Positions 48,936 to 58,895 are shown, numbered from the stretch's first letter. The stretch is DNA of 64,000 nt from Sphingomonas sp. RIT328 (GCF_000632225.1 NZ_JFYV01000012.1:248001-312000); one strand, 5' to 3'. A program made the numbers and translations. Notes: generated from the letters alone by a model not told the origin.

Positions 48936-49268
48936 ATGGTTGAATACACCACCGACCGGAATGGCGATCGTGTCATCGTCGAGCGTCGCGGCGGCGCGGG
49001 CCGCGTGCTGGCGATCATCGCCGTGATCGCGATCATCATCGTCGCCTTGCTGTTCCTGACCGGCTTCTGGAGCGCGGACGTGACCAAGAAGGGCTCGCTG
49101 CCGTCGGTCGACGTCAGCGCCAAGGGCGGTTCGCTGCCGAAGGTCGACCTCGATTCGAAGAAGGTCGTCGTCGGCACCAAGGAGACCACGGTCGAGGTTC
49201 CCAAGGTCGAAACCAAGAAGGAAACGATCTCGGTGCCTGCGGTCGGCGTCAAGGACGGCGACAAGTAA
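48936..49268 (+). CDS. Small single-pass membrane protein with charged repetitive tail, unknown
   Basis: 110 residues from the ATG at 48936, preceded by AAGGGAGAG. A short basic N-terminus (YTTDRNGDRVIVERRGG) is followed by one membrane helix (VLAIIAVIAIIIVALLFL) and a lysine/valine-rich tail with repeats such as SLPSVDVSAKGG and SLPKVDLDSKK. The tail is probably periplasmic and could form a beta-rich or disordered rod. No family is recognised. Confidence 0.75.
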   Translation: MVEYTTDRNGDRVIVERRGGAGRVLAIIAVIAIIIVALLFLTGFWSADVTKKGSLPSVDVSAKGGSLPKVDLDSKKVVVGTKETTVEVPKVETKKETISVPAVGVKDGDK

Positions 49269-49290
49269 GCTTCGCCAGATCGGCGTTTCG

Positions 49291-49323
49291 ACGGGCGTCC
49301 CTCGCGAGAGGGGCGCCCGTTTT
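49291..49323 (+). terminator. Rho-independent terminator
   Basis: ACGGGCG-tccctcgcgagaggg-GCGCCCGT then TTT, shortly after the small membrane protein. Confidence 0.85.
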
Positions 49324-49357
49324 GCGTTGGGGGCGACGATCCTTCCCCCCCTCCGGA

Positions 49358-49447
49358 CCACCCCGGCGCAGGCCGGGGTCCAGTTCGGTGACGCTGTGCG
49401 AGCAATAGCGGCCTAAACCCAACTGGGCCCCGGCCTCCGCCGGGTGG
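49358..49447. repeat. Dispersed paired-hairpin repeat, family B, copy 2
   Basis: ACCCCGGCGCAGGCCGGGGT on the left and GGCCCCGGCCTCCGCCGGGT on the right, with CCAG/CTGG boxes inward, like the copies at 32779 and 62728. Confidence 0.85.
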
Positions 49448-49543
49448 CCGGCGGCATGATTCCTTCGATGCAGCGCGGATTGAAGCGGCGGGCAGGGCCT
49501 GGATGCCGCCCTCCGCCGCCGTCGTAACAAAAGCATCACATCA

Positions 49544-49561
49544 CCGTCATCATTCTGTCTC
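49544..49561 (+). promoter_or_regulatory. Candidate Pho box upstream of lipoprotein/TonB receptor pair
   Basis: CCGTCATCATTCTGTCTC matches the PhoB consensus CTGTCATAAATCTGTCAC at 14 of 18 positions, including both GTC half-site cores with 11-bp spacing. It lies about 110 bp before the lipoprotein ATG. The match was made by eye. Confidence 0.35.
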
Positions 49562-49669
49562 CCGAATCTCATTCAGGAGTCATTTACCGCTCGTACCGCG
49601 GCTCTCAGGGACCGGCCGCAGGGGGAGCCTCGGCCGGCCGACACGATATACGACCGGGAGCTTTCGATC

Positions 49670-51304
49670 ATGGCGAGCCACATGCGCATCGGTACCATCC
49701 TCATGGCGTCGAGCGCCTGCCTCGCGCTGGCCGGCTGCGGCGGCGCGGACAGCGTCGCCTCGCCGGGCGCGGGCAGCGTGACGATCGTCTCGCCGACGCC
49801 GACCCCGGCGGCGACCCCGACCCCGTCGGCGACGCCGAGCGCGATCACCGCCGCGCAATTCGCTGCGGTCACCACGGTCAACGGCATCTCGGTCACCGCC
49901 GACGAGCAGCTCGCGATCGTCAACGCCGGGTCGAACAACAACGTCAACGGCGTCGGCTCGGTGCTGAACGGCGTCTATCCGACCTCGGCGACGTCGCTGA
50001 CAACCGCGATCGATCCGTCGACGATCAACAGCTTCTTCACCAGCACCAATTATGTCGGCGCGCTGAGCGGGCCGACCGATACCAGCTTCCAGGGCTGGAC
50101 CTGCAATTCGACCGCCGCCGAATTCGGCGGCAGCGGCGCGCGCTGCACCGCGGTGCCGGCGATCGGCACGCTGGCGAGCGGCGCCGCCTGCCCGAGCGGC
50201 ACCACCGCCGCGACCGGCGGCAGCGGCAGCGCGACCGCGGCGACGATCGGCGGCTTCAAGATCTGCGACCTCCCGCAGGCGATCACTTCCAGCCTGACGC
50301 TGCCGCGCATCGCCGGCATCGCCTATCGCTTCACCGGCCAGACCGAGGTCGGCACCGATCTCGGCGCGACCGGCGGCAGCGGCGTGACGCTGACGATCGA
50401 GCCCGGCGTCACCGTCTTCGCCAATGCCAATGAGTCGACCAACGACCTGCTGCTGGTCAACCGCGGCTCGAAGCTCAATGCGATCGGCACGCGCGATGCG
50501 CCGATCATCTTCACCTCGCAGCAGAACGTCAGCTCGGCGACCGGCGAATCGGAAACCAGCCAGGGCCATTGGGGCGGCATCATCCTGCTCGGCCGTGCGC
50601 CGACCGCGGTGTGCGCGACCGGCAGCGGCGGCAGCAACCCGACGCCGTGCCAGCTCGCGATCGAGGGCGTCACCGGCCGCTTCTACGGCGGCACTAACAC
50701 CGCCGACTCGAGCGGCCAGATGTCCTATGTCCAGATCCGCTATTCGGGCATCGCGATCAGCGACGGCAACGAATTGCAGGGCCTGACGCTCGGCGCGACC
50801 GGTTCGGGCACCGTACTCGACCATATCCAGAGCCACAATTCGGCAGACGACGGCATCGAGATATTCGGCGGCACCAGCAACCTGAAGTATATCGCGATCA
50901 CCGGCGCGGATGACGACGGCTTCGACATCGACAACGGCTATCGCGGCTTCATCCAGTTCATGATCGCCGCGCAGCGGACCAGCGGCGCGACCGTCGACAG
51001 CTTCTCGACCGAGATCGACTCGAACAACGCCGAGGACCTGCTGCCGCGGACCTTCGCGACCTATGCCAACTTCACCTTCGTCCAGACCGCGCTGGCCCCC
51101 GCCGCGATCCGTCAGCGCGGCGGCAGCGACATGCGCTTCGTCAACGGCGTGGTGAAGACGGTGAGCAACGTCGCCTGCGTCAACATCATCGCCGGCGAGC
51201 AGACCAGCGGCGGCCGGACCACGGTGCGCCCGGCGGATACGACGCTGCAGGACTTCGGCCCGCCGTCGTTCAACTCGGTCTATTTCGCCTGCCAGGGCCG
51301 CTGA
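49670..51304 (+). CDS. Lipoprotein with beta-helix-like repeats, partner of TonB receptor
   Basis: 544 residues. The lipobox LALAGC follows a short signal sequence, then a Pro/Thr linker (PTPTPAATPTPSA). The rest is rich in Gly, Ser, Thr and Asn, with recurring strand-turn patterns (LTIEPGVTVFANAN, IQSHNSADDGIEIFGGTSNL, ITGADDDGFDI) reminiscent of a right-handed parallel beta helix. It ends 108 bp before the TonB receptor and is probably a surface or periplasmic binding partner for it. The ligand is unknown. Confidence 0.75.
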   Translation: MASHMRIGTILMASSACLALAGCGGADSVASPGAGSVTIVSPTPTPAATPTPSATPSAITAAQFAAVTTVNGISVTADEQLAIVNAGSNNNVNGVGSVLNGVYPTSATSLTTAIDPSTINSFFTSTNYVGALSGPTDTSFQGWTCNSTAAEFGGSGARCTAVPAIGTLASGAACPSGTTAATGGSGSATAATIGGFKICDLPQAITSSLTLPRIAGIAYRFTGQTEVGTDLGATGGSGVTLTIEPGVTVFANANESTNDLLLVNRGSKLNAIGTRDAPIIFTSQQNVSSATGESETSQGHWGGIILLGRAPTAVCATGSGGSNPTPCQLAIEGVTGRFYGGTNTADSSGQMSYVQIRYSGIAISDGNELQGLTLGATGSGTVLDHIQSHNSADDGIEIFGGTSNLKYIAITGADDDGFDIDNGYRGFIQFMIAAQRTSGATVDSFSTEIDSNNAEDLLPRTFATYANFTFVQTALAPAAIRQRGGSDMRFVNGVVKTVSNVACVNIIAGEQTSGGRTTVRPADTTLQDFGPPSFNSVYFACQGR

Positions 51305-51411
51305 GGCGATGGGGCGCCTGACGGTGCCCCGACCCAGCATCGGTGCCGCAGGTGGCGATCCCGCCACCTGCGGACACCTGTATCCAGACTTCTGATCCGG
51401 GATTGACGGTC

Positions 51412-54255
51412 ATGCCGCAGCGGCTCGCTTTCGCCACCCTTCTTTCACTTTCCTCGATGCTGGTCGCGCCCGCCGTGCTTGCGCAGACCGCGGGCGGCAC
51501 CGCGGCACCGACGCCGCCGCCGGCGCAGACCTCGACCCCCGCCACCTCGCAGCCCGGCGGCGCGAGCGATCCGCAAAGTGCCGAGCCGACCGCCAACGAC
51601 CAGCAGGAGGCGCCGGTCGAGGTGTCCGCGCCCGGCATGAACGGCGATGCCGGCGATATCGTCGTCGTCGGCCGCAACATCCCCAACGTCGTCCGCGCGA
51701 CGCCGCAGATCGTCTCCGTCCTGTCGAGCGCCGATATCGCGCGCACGGGCGAGGGCGACATCGCCGGGGCGCTGACCCGCGTCACCGGCCTGTCGGTGGT
51801 CGGCGGCGGCTTCGTCTACGTCCGCGGCCTCGGCGACCGCTATTCGTCGTCGCTGCTCAACGGATCGCCGCTGCCGAGCCCCGAGCCGCTGCGCCGGTCG
51901 GTGCCGCTCGACATCTTCCCGACGACGATCGTCGGTTCGGCGCTGGTGCAGAAGACCTATTCGGTCAATTATCCCGGCGAATTCGGCGGCGGCGTCATCA
52001 ACCTGACCACCAAGGCCATCCCGGACAAGAACTTCCTCTCGTTCGGCGCGACGATCGCCGCCGACGATGCGACGACCAGCGAGCTCGGCTATACCTATGC
52101 CGGCGGCGACGCCGACTGGATCGGCTATGACGACGGCACGCGCAAGGTGCCCGCCTTCATCCGCAACGCCCCCGACGGCAGCGGCATCATCCCCGCCGAA
52201 CAGGTGGCGCAGCTCTCCAATGCCTCGACGACGCTGCTCCAGCGCAACAACCAGCTGCCGGCCAATTGGTCGGGCGAGATCAGCGGCGGCTCGGTCTATG
52301 ACATCGGCGGCTCGCGGCTCGGCGTGATCGCCTCGCTGAGCGCGAGCAACACCTTCCGCACCCGCTTCGCCAACCAGCAGGACAGCGTGTCGGCGGACGG
52401 CACGCTGCGCAACGACTTCACCACGCTGATCACCGACAATCGCATCGTCGCCAATGCGCTGGTCGGCGTCGGGCTGGAATTCGGCGAGAACACGATCCGC
52501 TGGACCAACGTCTATATCCACGACACGCTCAAACAGGGCCGCGGCTCGGCGGCGACGCTGTACAACAACGCCAGCGGGCTGCGTTTCCAGCAGAACACCA
52601 ATTGGTTCGAGCGCCAGCTGATCGAGACGCAATTGGTCGGCGAGTTCAAGCTCAGCGACGCGCTGAAGATCGACGCACGCGGCGCCTATGCCAATTCGAA
52701 GCGCAACGCGCCCTATGAGCGCCAGTTCGACTATCTCTGCTCGGCGACGACCACCACCGGCCTGCCGATCACCAGCGACGGCGAGCAGCAGGCGAGCGGC
52801 TATCAATGCGCCGGCGCATATCAGGTGACGCAGCGCTTCACGCCGTTCGCCTCGATCATCTTCAGCGAGCTGAACGAGAATCTGTGGACCGGCCAGGCGG
52901 ACGCCTCGTACAAGATCGATGGCGACCGGCCGATCACATTGTCGACCGGCTATTTCTACCAGGGTACCGACCGCACCTCGTCGCGGTTGCAGTTCAACTA
53001 TCAGACCTCGAACGGCGGCGGCACCGCGCCGGGCTATCCGTACAATCTGCTGCGGCCCGACTATCTGCTCAGCCCGGACGTGCTCAACAACGCCTGTCCG
53101 CTGACCGCCAATACCGCGCCCTGCACGATCCAGTTGCAGTTCAACACCGCGGCGGGCGCCTATCGCTATGACGCGAGCCTCGACGTCCATGCCGGCTATG
53201 TGCAGGCGGAGGGCGAGGCGTTCGACGGGCTGCGCGCGGTGGTCGGTGTGCGCTACGAGCGCGGCGACGAGCGCGTGACGCCATTCGGGGTGACCACCGG
53301 GCTGGCCCGGCTCAAGAACGATTATTTCCTGCCGGCGTCGACGCTGACCTGGAATTTCGCCGCCGACATGCAGCTGCGCGCCAGCGCCGCCAAGACGATC
53401 TCGCGCCCGCAGTTCCGCGAGCTCGCGCCGCAGCAGTTCCGCGACCCCGATTCGGACCGGCTGTTCTTCGGCAACCCGCTGCTCCGCGATTCGAAGCTCT
53501 ACAATCTCGAAGCGCGCTACGAATGGTTCTTCAAGCGCGACCAGCGCTTCACGCTCGCGGGCTTCTACAAGCGGATCGACAATCCGATCGAGCAGGTCGG
53601 CTTCTACACCGGCGCCGACGACCGGCTGCAGACCGGCTTCACCTATCTGCCGAAGGCGACGCTATACGGCGGCGAGGTCGAGGTGCAGAAATATTTCCCG
53701 CTCGCCAATGTCTTCGGCGGCGACTTCTTTGCGACGCGGCGGGCGCTGCTGATCGCCAATTACACCTATACCAAGTCGCGGATCACCGCGAACGGCGAAT
53801 GCGCCCCCTCGGTCGCCTCGTCGACGCAGGCGGTCGGCGGCTGCCCGGTCGGCTTCGCGCCGGCCTCGTCGCTGTTCCGCGATGGCGCGCCGCTGACCGG
53901 CCAGTCGGATCATCTCGTCAACCTGCAACTCGGCATCGAGGACAGCGCGGCGCTGTCGCAGATCACGCTGTTGTTCAACTATGCGAGCAAGCGCGTCACC
54001 AATCGCGGGCCGTCGCTGCTCAGCGGTACCGGCTTCCAGCCCGACATCGTCGAATATCCCGGCATCCGGCTCGACCTCGTCGCGCGCCAGGGATTCGAGC
54101 TGATCGGTGGCAAGTTCGAGATCAAGGCGGAGGCGCGCAACCTGACGCGAACCCGCTATCGCGAGAGCCAGACGTTCAGCAACGGCAACGAGGTCTATAT
54201 CAACCGCTATAACCTCGGGCGGGTGTTCAGCCTCGGGGTGAGCACGACGTTCTGA
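51412..54255 (+). CDS. TonB-dependent outer-membrane receptor
   Basis: 947 residues from the ATG at 51412 with a signal peptide (LLSLSSMLVAPAVLAQ) and a Pro/Thr/Glu-rich linker. The plug domain reads ATPQIVSVLSSADIA, then YVRGLGDRYSSSLLNG and NYPGEFGGGVINL. A long 22-strand-type barrel follows, ending in the aromatic signature VFSLGVSTTF. It imports an unknown large or scarce solute using TonB energy. Pairing with the upstream lipoprotein suggests a dedicated uptake system. Confidence 0.93.
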   Translation: MPQRLAFATLLSLSSMLVAPAVLAQTAGGTAAPTPPPAQTSTPATSQPGGASDPQSAEPTANDQQEAPVEVSAPGMNGDAGDIVVVGRNIPNVVRATPQIVSVLSSADIARTGEGDIAGALTRVTGLSVVGGGFVYVRGLGDRYSSSLLNGSPLPSPEPLRRSVPLDIFPTTIVGSALVQKTYSVNYPGEFGGGVINLTTKAIPDKNFLSFGATIAADDATTSELGYTYAGGDADWIGYDDGTRKVPAFIRNAPDGSGIIPAEQVAQLSNASTTLLQRNNQLPANWSGEISGGSVYDIGGSRLGVIASLSASNTFRTRFANQQDSVSADGTLRNDFTTLITDNRIVANALVGVGLEFGENTIRWTNVYIHDTLKQGRGSAATLYNNASGLRFQQNTNWFERQLIETQLVGEFKLSDALKIDARGAYANSKRNAPYERQFDYLCSATTTTGLPITSDGEQQASGYQCAGAYQVTQRFTPFASIIFSELNENLWTGQADASYKIDGDRPITLSTGYFYQGTDRTSSRLQFNYQTSNGGGTAPGYPYNLLRPDYLLSPDVLNNACPLTANTAPCTIQLQFNTAAGAYRYDASLDVHAGYVQAEGEAFDGLRAVVGVRYERGDERVTPFGVTTGLARLKNDYFLPASTLTWNFAADMQLRASAAKTISRPQFRELAPQQFRDPDSDRLFFGNPLLRDSKLYNLEARYEWFFKRDQRFTLAGFYKRIDNPIEQVGFYTGADDRLQTGFTYLPKATLYGGEVEVQKYFPLANVFGGDFFATRRALLIANYTYTKSRITANGECAPSVASSTQAVGGCPVGFAPASSLFRDGAPLTGQSDHLVNLQLGIEDSAALSQITLLFNYASKRVTNRGPSLLSGTGFQPDIVEYPGIRLDLVARQGFELIGGKFEIKAEARNLTRTRYRESQTFSNGNEVYINRYNLGRVFSLGVSTTF

Positions 54256-54330
54256 TGGGGGCAGGGCGGGGGCGGCGTCTGGCCGGCACCCGCCCGGCGT
54301 CCGGAGCTATCCCCGGTCGGACAGCTTGTC

Positions 54331-55398
54331 CTACGATCGATAGCCGGACCGGTGGGACATCATATTATAGGCCGCCACCCAGCCAATCGGCCCAATGGCG
54401 ATGAGGACCAGGCACAGGAACAGGAAAGCGGCGCCACCGATCGTCCACACCAGATACTGCCAGATGCGGGCAAGGATCGCCTGCGTGCCGGGCTGGCGTC
54501 GGTCGTACCAGGCGGCAGGCGACAGGCTCAGCAGCCACCGGCCGGCGCGGCGATACCAGCGGGCGTCGCGGCGGGTGAGATAGGCGTCCCACGCCGTCAC
54601 GGCGGCCGGTGACACATCGTGGAGCGCGGTCGGGTGATGGCGCCGGATGACCCCCAGCAGCGCCGCGACCATCGCGGCCGGGCCGCTCCGAGGCGGCAGG
54701 CTCGGATCCCGCAGCAGCGCGAGCGCATAGACTTCGTCAAAGCGTTCGTCCGCACGGCCGTCGCGCTCGAGCGACTGGACCCAGCCGATGTCCCAATAGC
54801 GTTTCATCACCTCGCGGATGCGCGGCGGGCAATCCCAGCGCTCGGCCGTGGCGACCCAGTCGAAATGGTCGGCGGCGAGGATCAGCAGGGCGTCCGATCG
54901 CGGCATGCCGTCGATCGCGATGTCTATCGCCCAGCGTTCGATCTCGGCGGCATGAGCGATCGAGAGCATCGCGGGGTCGTGCAGGATCTGCGTCGTTCGT
55001 GCGATCAGTTCGTCGCGTATGTCTGCCGCGGGCGTATCGCTCCAGATGAGCCGTTCGATGGCATCGACGTCCGCCATCCAGGTCGGCGCTGCGGCGACGA
55101 GCGGCGCCGGGGCCCAGGCAGGCTCCGGAATGCGATCCGGCACCTCCGTGGCGATGGCGGGCCCGTCGGGTGCGATCTCGGCGTCGGTGTCCGACGCATC
55201 GAACGGCGCCGCCTCATCATCGTCCGGCCATGCTCTGGCGAAGGCGCGCGCCTGTTCGAAGGCGTGGCGGAGGGCGATGAAGCGCGCCGGCTCCGCCTCG
55301 GGATCGATCCGCTTCAGCTGCACGGCATAGGCGCGACGGATGCTCGCCTCGTCGCGCGTGGCGGCGATCTGCAGGCGATCCCAGATCGCGTCGTTCAT
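54331..55398 (-). CDS. J-domain-like co-chaperone lacking HPD, C-terminal membrane helix
   Basis: 355 residues. The N-terminus (WDRLQIAATRDEASIRRAYA, then RFIALRHAFEQAR) has the helix pattern of a J domain, but where HPD is expected it reads KRIDPEAEP. The middle is unfamiliar and Asp/Pro-rich. One or two hydrophobic segments near the end (AAFLFLCLVLIAIGPIGWVA) would anchor it in the membrane. Its ATG overlaps the HscC-like stop, so the two are produced together. The layout recalls E. coli hscC with djlB/djlC. Confidence 0.7.
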   Translation of the reverse strand: MNDAIWDRLQIAATRDEASIRRAYAVQLKRIDPEAEPARFIALRHAFEQARAFARAWPDDDEAAPFDASDTDAEIAPDGPAIATEVPDRIPEPAWAPAPLVAAAPTWMADVDAIERLIWSDTPAADIRDELIARTTQILHDPAMLSIAHAAEIERWAIDIAIDGMPRSDALLILAADHFDWVATAERWDCPPRIREVMKRYWDIGWVQSLERDGRADERFDEVYALALLRDPSLPPRSGPAAMVAALLGVIRRHHPTALHDVSPAAVTAWDAYLTRRDARWYRRAGRWLLSLSPAAWYDRRQPGTQAILARIWQYLVWTIGGAAFLFLCLVLIAIGPIGWVAAYNMMSHRSGYRS

Positions 55399-57098
55399 AG
55401 GAAGCGCTCGCCTTCCATGGCGTCGAGCATCGCCTCAAGCTCCCGGCGCAGATCGGCGATCGCATGTGGCTCCTGCCGGTCGAGCACGGCCTGGAAGGCC
55501 ATGACCATCTGTCCGATCCGCTCGCGCTGGTCGCCGAGGAACGATTCGTAGCAGCGTTCGGCGCGGGCCATGGCCGCCGCATTGGGCGCCGCCTCGCGGG
55601 GATGGATCTTGAGCGCCGCCAGTGCGCTCCGCCGCGCATCGAGCGTGTCGGCGTCGCCATCCCCTTCGCTCACCACCCGTTGGAACGTCTGCTGGGTGAT
55701 CGGGATCGTGACATCGACCTCAAGCAGGCCGCTTGCATCATAGGAGAAGCGGACGTCCGCCCGCACCTCGCCGGCGGGCCGGGGTGGGACGACGACCTCC
55801 ACGGTATCGAGCAGGACGTTGTCCGATGCCCGTCGCGCCTCACCCTGATAGATCTGGAACTGGATCTTCGTTTGCCGGTCGACGATCGTCTGGAACCCGT
55901 GCGACCGGCTGAGCGGCACGACGCTGTTGCGCTCGATGATCGGCACGAAGACGTCATGGTGGAGGTTGCCGAAGGTATCGTGGTCGGCGGCGGCGACACC
56001 CAGCGTGAAGGGGCAAACGTCGGTCAGCCGCACCTCCTCCAAGGCGGCATCGCGTGCTTTCAGCCCGGCCTGTACCGCCGCCCCCAGCGCGACGGCATGA
56101 TCGGGGTGGAGCGACGCATTGGGAAAGCGGCCGAACAGGCGCGTCACCGCGCGGCGGACGATCGGCATGCGGGTCGCGCCGCCGACCAGGACGATGTCCG
56201 ACAGGCTGTCGCTGCGCAGGCCGCCGTCGCGGAGCGAGCGCAGCACCGGATCGCGCAGGCGGTGCAGCAGCGGCTCGGCCGCCGCCTCGAAGGCGTGCGC
56301 GGTGAGGGTGGCGACATGCTCCTTCCCGTCCCAGACGATCCGGAAGAGCGCCTCCTCGGCTTCGCTGAGCGTGCGGCGACACCGTTCGGCTGCCGCGCGC
56401 CACACCGCCTCGAACCGATCGGCGCGCGCGCCGCCCGCCAAGCCGTCGGCAGGATCGATCGTCTCGCGCGCGAGCCGCATGACGACATCGTTGAAGTCCT
56501 CGCCACCCAGCCGGTTGTCGCCGGCGGAGGCGCGCACCTCGACCACCCCGTCGAACACCTCGACCACCGACACGTCGAAGGTGCCACCGCCCAGGTCGAA
56601 GACGAGGAACGGCTCGCGATCCTGCCGGTCGTGAATGCCATAGGCGAGGGCCGCGGCAGTGGGTTCGTTGATCAGCCGGTCGACCGTGAACCCCGCGATC
56701 TCGCCCGCGCGGCGTGTCGCCTTGCGCTGGCGATCGTTGAAATAGGCCGGAACGGTAATCACCGCATGCGTGACCGCTGCGCCGAGATACGCCTCGGCAT
56801 CGCGTTTGAGACTGGCGAGCACCAGCGCCGAAAGATCCTCGGGCAGATAGGTGTGGCGGCCGAGCTGCGTCGTCCTGCCGGTGCCCATCAGGCGTTTGAA
56901 GACGGTCGCGGTCTGCGCGGGGTGCGTCGACTGGCGATCCCGCGCCGGCCGCCCGACCAGCAGCTGCCCATCGTCGGCAAGGCTGACGGCGGAGGGCGTC
57001 AACAGCTCGCCGAGCGCGTTCGGAATGAGCTCGGGCGCTCCGTTCCGGAAGCAGGCGACGGCACTGTTGGTCGTGCCGAGGTCGATGCCGACAATCAT
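55395..57098 (-). CDS. hscC: HscC-like Hsp70 chaperone
   Basis: 567 residues, short for an Hsp70 and close to E. coli HscC. The ATPase motifs are GIDLGTTNSAVA, VPAYFNDRQRKAT, INEPTAAALAYG, VFDLGGGTFDVS and VGGATRMP. The substrate domain begins LTDVCPFTLGV, and the C-terminal lid is shortened. HscC is a specialised Hsp70 with an unclear client set. The J-like partner is encoded directly downstream with a 4-bp overlap. Confidence 0.88.
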   Translation of the reverse strand: MIVGIDLGTTNSAVACFRNGAPELIPNALGELLTPSAVSLADDGQLLVGRPARDRQSTHPAQTATVFKRLMGTGRTTQLGRHTYLPEDLSALVLASLKRDAEAYLGAAVTHAVITVPAYFNDRQRKATRRAGEIAGFTVDRLINEPTAAALAYGIHDRQDREPFLVFDLGGGTFDVSVVEVFDGVVEVRASAGDNRLGGEDFNDVVMRLARETIDPADGLAGGARADRFEAVWRAAAERCRRTLSEAEEALFRIVWDGKEHVATLTAHAFEAAAEPLLHRLRDPVLRSLRDGGLRSDSLSDIVLVGGATRMPIVRRAVTRLFGRFPNASLHPDHAVALGAAVQAGLKARDAALEEVRLTDVCPFTLGVAAADHDTFGNLHHDVFVPIIERNSVVPLSRSHGFQTIVDRQTKIQFQIYQGEARRASDNVLLDTVEVVVPPRPAGEVRADVRFSYDASGLLEVDVTIPITQQTFQRVVSEGDGDADTLDARRSALAALKIHPREAAPNAAAMARAERCYESFLGDQRERIGQMVMAFQAVLDRQEPHAIADLRRELEAMLDAMEGERFL

Positions 57099-57220
57099 GA
57101 AAGGACCGCGCAGATGAGGATGAGACCATCTGTCTTTTAGGATGCGATCAGGCGATCCGCGTCGCGGCCCTTCGGTTTGGGGCGTGCCGGTCGGAAGTAC
57201 CTGCGGTCACGCCGCCCGCG

Positions 57221-57877
57221 TCACGCCCACTCCCGCTCGCGATACCATTTGGTGATGACGTATTTGACGCCGGTGCGCACCTTCATCCCCTGGTGGAGGG
57301 TTGCGGGGTTGAGCGAGCCGTCGGGACGGCGGTTGTTCCAGGCGACGAGCTTGCCGGTTTCCGGCTGGATGATCTTGTCGACCGCCTTGAAGCGGGTGGC
57401 GCCGCCCGCCTCGGGCTGGTTGAGATAGACCATTACCGTCCAGGTGCGGTTGCCCGCCACCGAGCAATATTGCGCGAAGTCGGCGCCCTGCGGGTCGAAA
57501 TAGTCGGTGTGGCCCTTGAATTCCTGGCCGACCGCGTAGCGCTGGCCCTGCAACGGCTCGCCATAAGCGGGGTCGAGACCGGTGAAGGCGGCGAGGCGCG
57601 CCTCGACCGCCTGCACCACCGGATCGGTGGCGGAGAGGTCGCCCGTCTCGCTGGTGCGGAAGCTGGCGTCGCCGTTCGCATCGGCGATCGTCGACGGACG
57701 ACGCACCGCGTCGATCCGCTCGATCAGCGCCTCGCACAGCAGGGCGCCGATGAAGTCGCGCGCGATGAACAGGTCGAGCTTGGGGCTCGGCACCTTCTGC
57801 AGGCCGGGCTGGGCGAGCAGCCGCGCGACGATCGGCTCTGCGGCGAGGCCGTTGCCGAGGGAGGGGAGGGTCGTCAT
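57221..57877 (-). CDS. Prolyl 4-hydroxylase-type 2OG-Fe(II) oxygenase
   Basis: 218 residues from the ATG at 57877. The HxD is in FKGHTDYFDPQG and the distal His in TLHQGMKVRTGVKYVITKWY, with basic residues for 2-oxoglutarate binding. TVMVYLNQPEAGGATRF is typical of the P4Hc domain. Bacterial members hydroxylate proline or other residues in proteins or small molecules. Target unknown. It is divergent from ribF. Confidence 0.88.
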   Translation of the reverse strand: MTTLPSLGNGLAAEPIVARLLAQPGLQKVPSPKLDLFIARDFIGALLCEALIERIDAVRRPSTIADANGDASFRTSETGDLSATDPVVQAVEARLAAFTGLDPAYGEPLQGQRYAVGQEFKGHTDYFDPQGADFAQYCSVAGNRTWTVMVYLNQPEAGGATRFKAVDKIIQPETGKLVAWNNRRPDGSLNPATLHQGMKVRTGVKYVITKWYREREWA

Positions 57878-57968
57878 GCCCGCCCTTCTACCCGCGCCGG
57901 GGAGGTGGCGGAAAGAGGGCGTTTGCACCCTGTTGCCCGATCGCCGCGCGCGGCCTAAGGCGCGGGCG

Positions 57969-58895
57969 ATGGAGCGGCTGGACGGTGGCTCGGCGGTGCC
58001 GTCGCATCTGGCGGGCGGGATCGTCGCGCTCGGCAATTTCGATGGCTTTCACCTCGGGCACCAGGCGGTGGTCGGTCGGGCGGTCGCGCGTGCGCGCGCC
58101 GAGGGGCGGCCGGCGCTGGTCGCGACCTTCGATCCGCACCCGGTGCGCCACTTCCGGCCCGACGCGCCGCCGTTCCGGCTGACCACGCTCGACCAGCGCC
58201 AGCGGCTGTTCGCCGCGGCCGGCGTCGATGCGATGGTCGTCTTCCACTTCGACGCGGCGCTCGCCGCCCTGTCGGCGGAAGACTTCATCGCGACCGGGCT
58301 GCACCGCAACCTCGCCGCGGCGGGGGTGGTGACCGGCGAGGATTTCACCTTCGGCCATCGCAAGAGCGGCAATGTCGCCCTGCTCGCCGCGCGTGGCAGC
58401 GCGCACGGCTTCACTGCGGAGACGGTGGCGGCGGTGACGCTCGACGGCGAGCCGGTCTCGTCGACGCGCATCCGCACGTTGCTGCGCGCGGGCAAGCCGC
58501 GCGAGGCGGCGCGGCTGCTGACCCGGCCCTTCGCGGTCGAGGGAATCGTCCAGCACGGCGACAAGGTCGGCAGGACGATCGGCTATCCGACCGCCAATCT
58601 CGACATGGGCAAATATCTCCGCCCGGCGTACGGCATCTATGCGGTGACGGCGACGCTCGCCGACGGGCGGCGGCTGAACGGGGCCGCGAATCTCGGCATC
58701 CGGCCGACCTTCGATCCGCCGAAAGAGCTGCTCGAGCCGTATTTCTTTGATTTCTCAGGTGATCTTTATGGCCAGCCGATCGAGGTCGCACTGATCGACT
58801 ATCTGCGCGCGGAGGCGAAATTCGACAGCCTCGACGCGCTCACCCGGCAAATGGCGCGCGATTGCGCCGCGGCACGGGCGTTGCTGGGCGGTTAA
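57969..58895 (+). CDS. ribF: Bifunctional riboflavin kinase / FAD synthetase
   Basis: 308 residues from the ATG at 57969. The FAD synthetase half starts GIVALGNFDGFHLGHQAV and has TFDPHPVRHF; the kinase half has the GYPTANLDM motif and the NLGIRPTF stretch. It converts riboflavin to FMN and FAD. It begins a ribF-ileS-lspA-bamF series, a known conserved order for the first three. Confidence 0.95.
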   Translation: MERLDGGSAVPSHLAGGIVALGNFDGFHLGHQAVVGRAVARARAEGRPALVATFDPHPVRHFRPDAPPFRLTTLDQRQRLFAAAGVDAMVVFHFDAALAALSAEDFIATGLHRNLAAAGVVTGEDFTFGHRKSGNVALLAARGSAHGFTAETVAAVTLDGEPVSSTRIRTLLRAGKPREAARLLTRPFAVEGIVQHGDKVGRTIGYPTANLDMGKYLRPAYGIYAVTATLADGRRLNGAANLGIRPTFDPPKELLEPYFFDFSGDLYGQPIEVALIDYLRAEAKFDSLDALTRQMARDCAAARALLGG

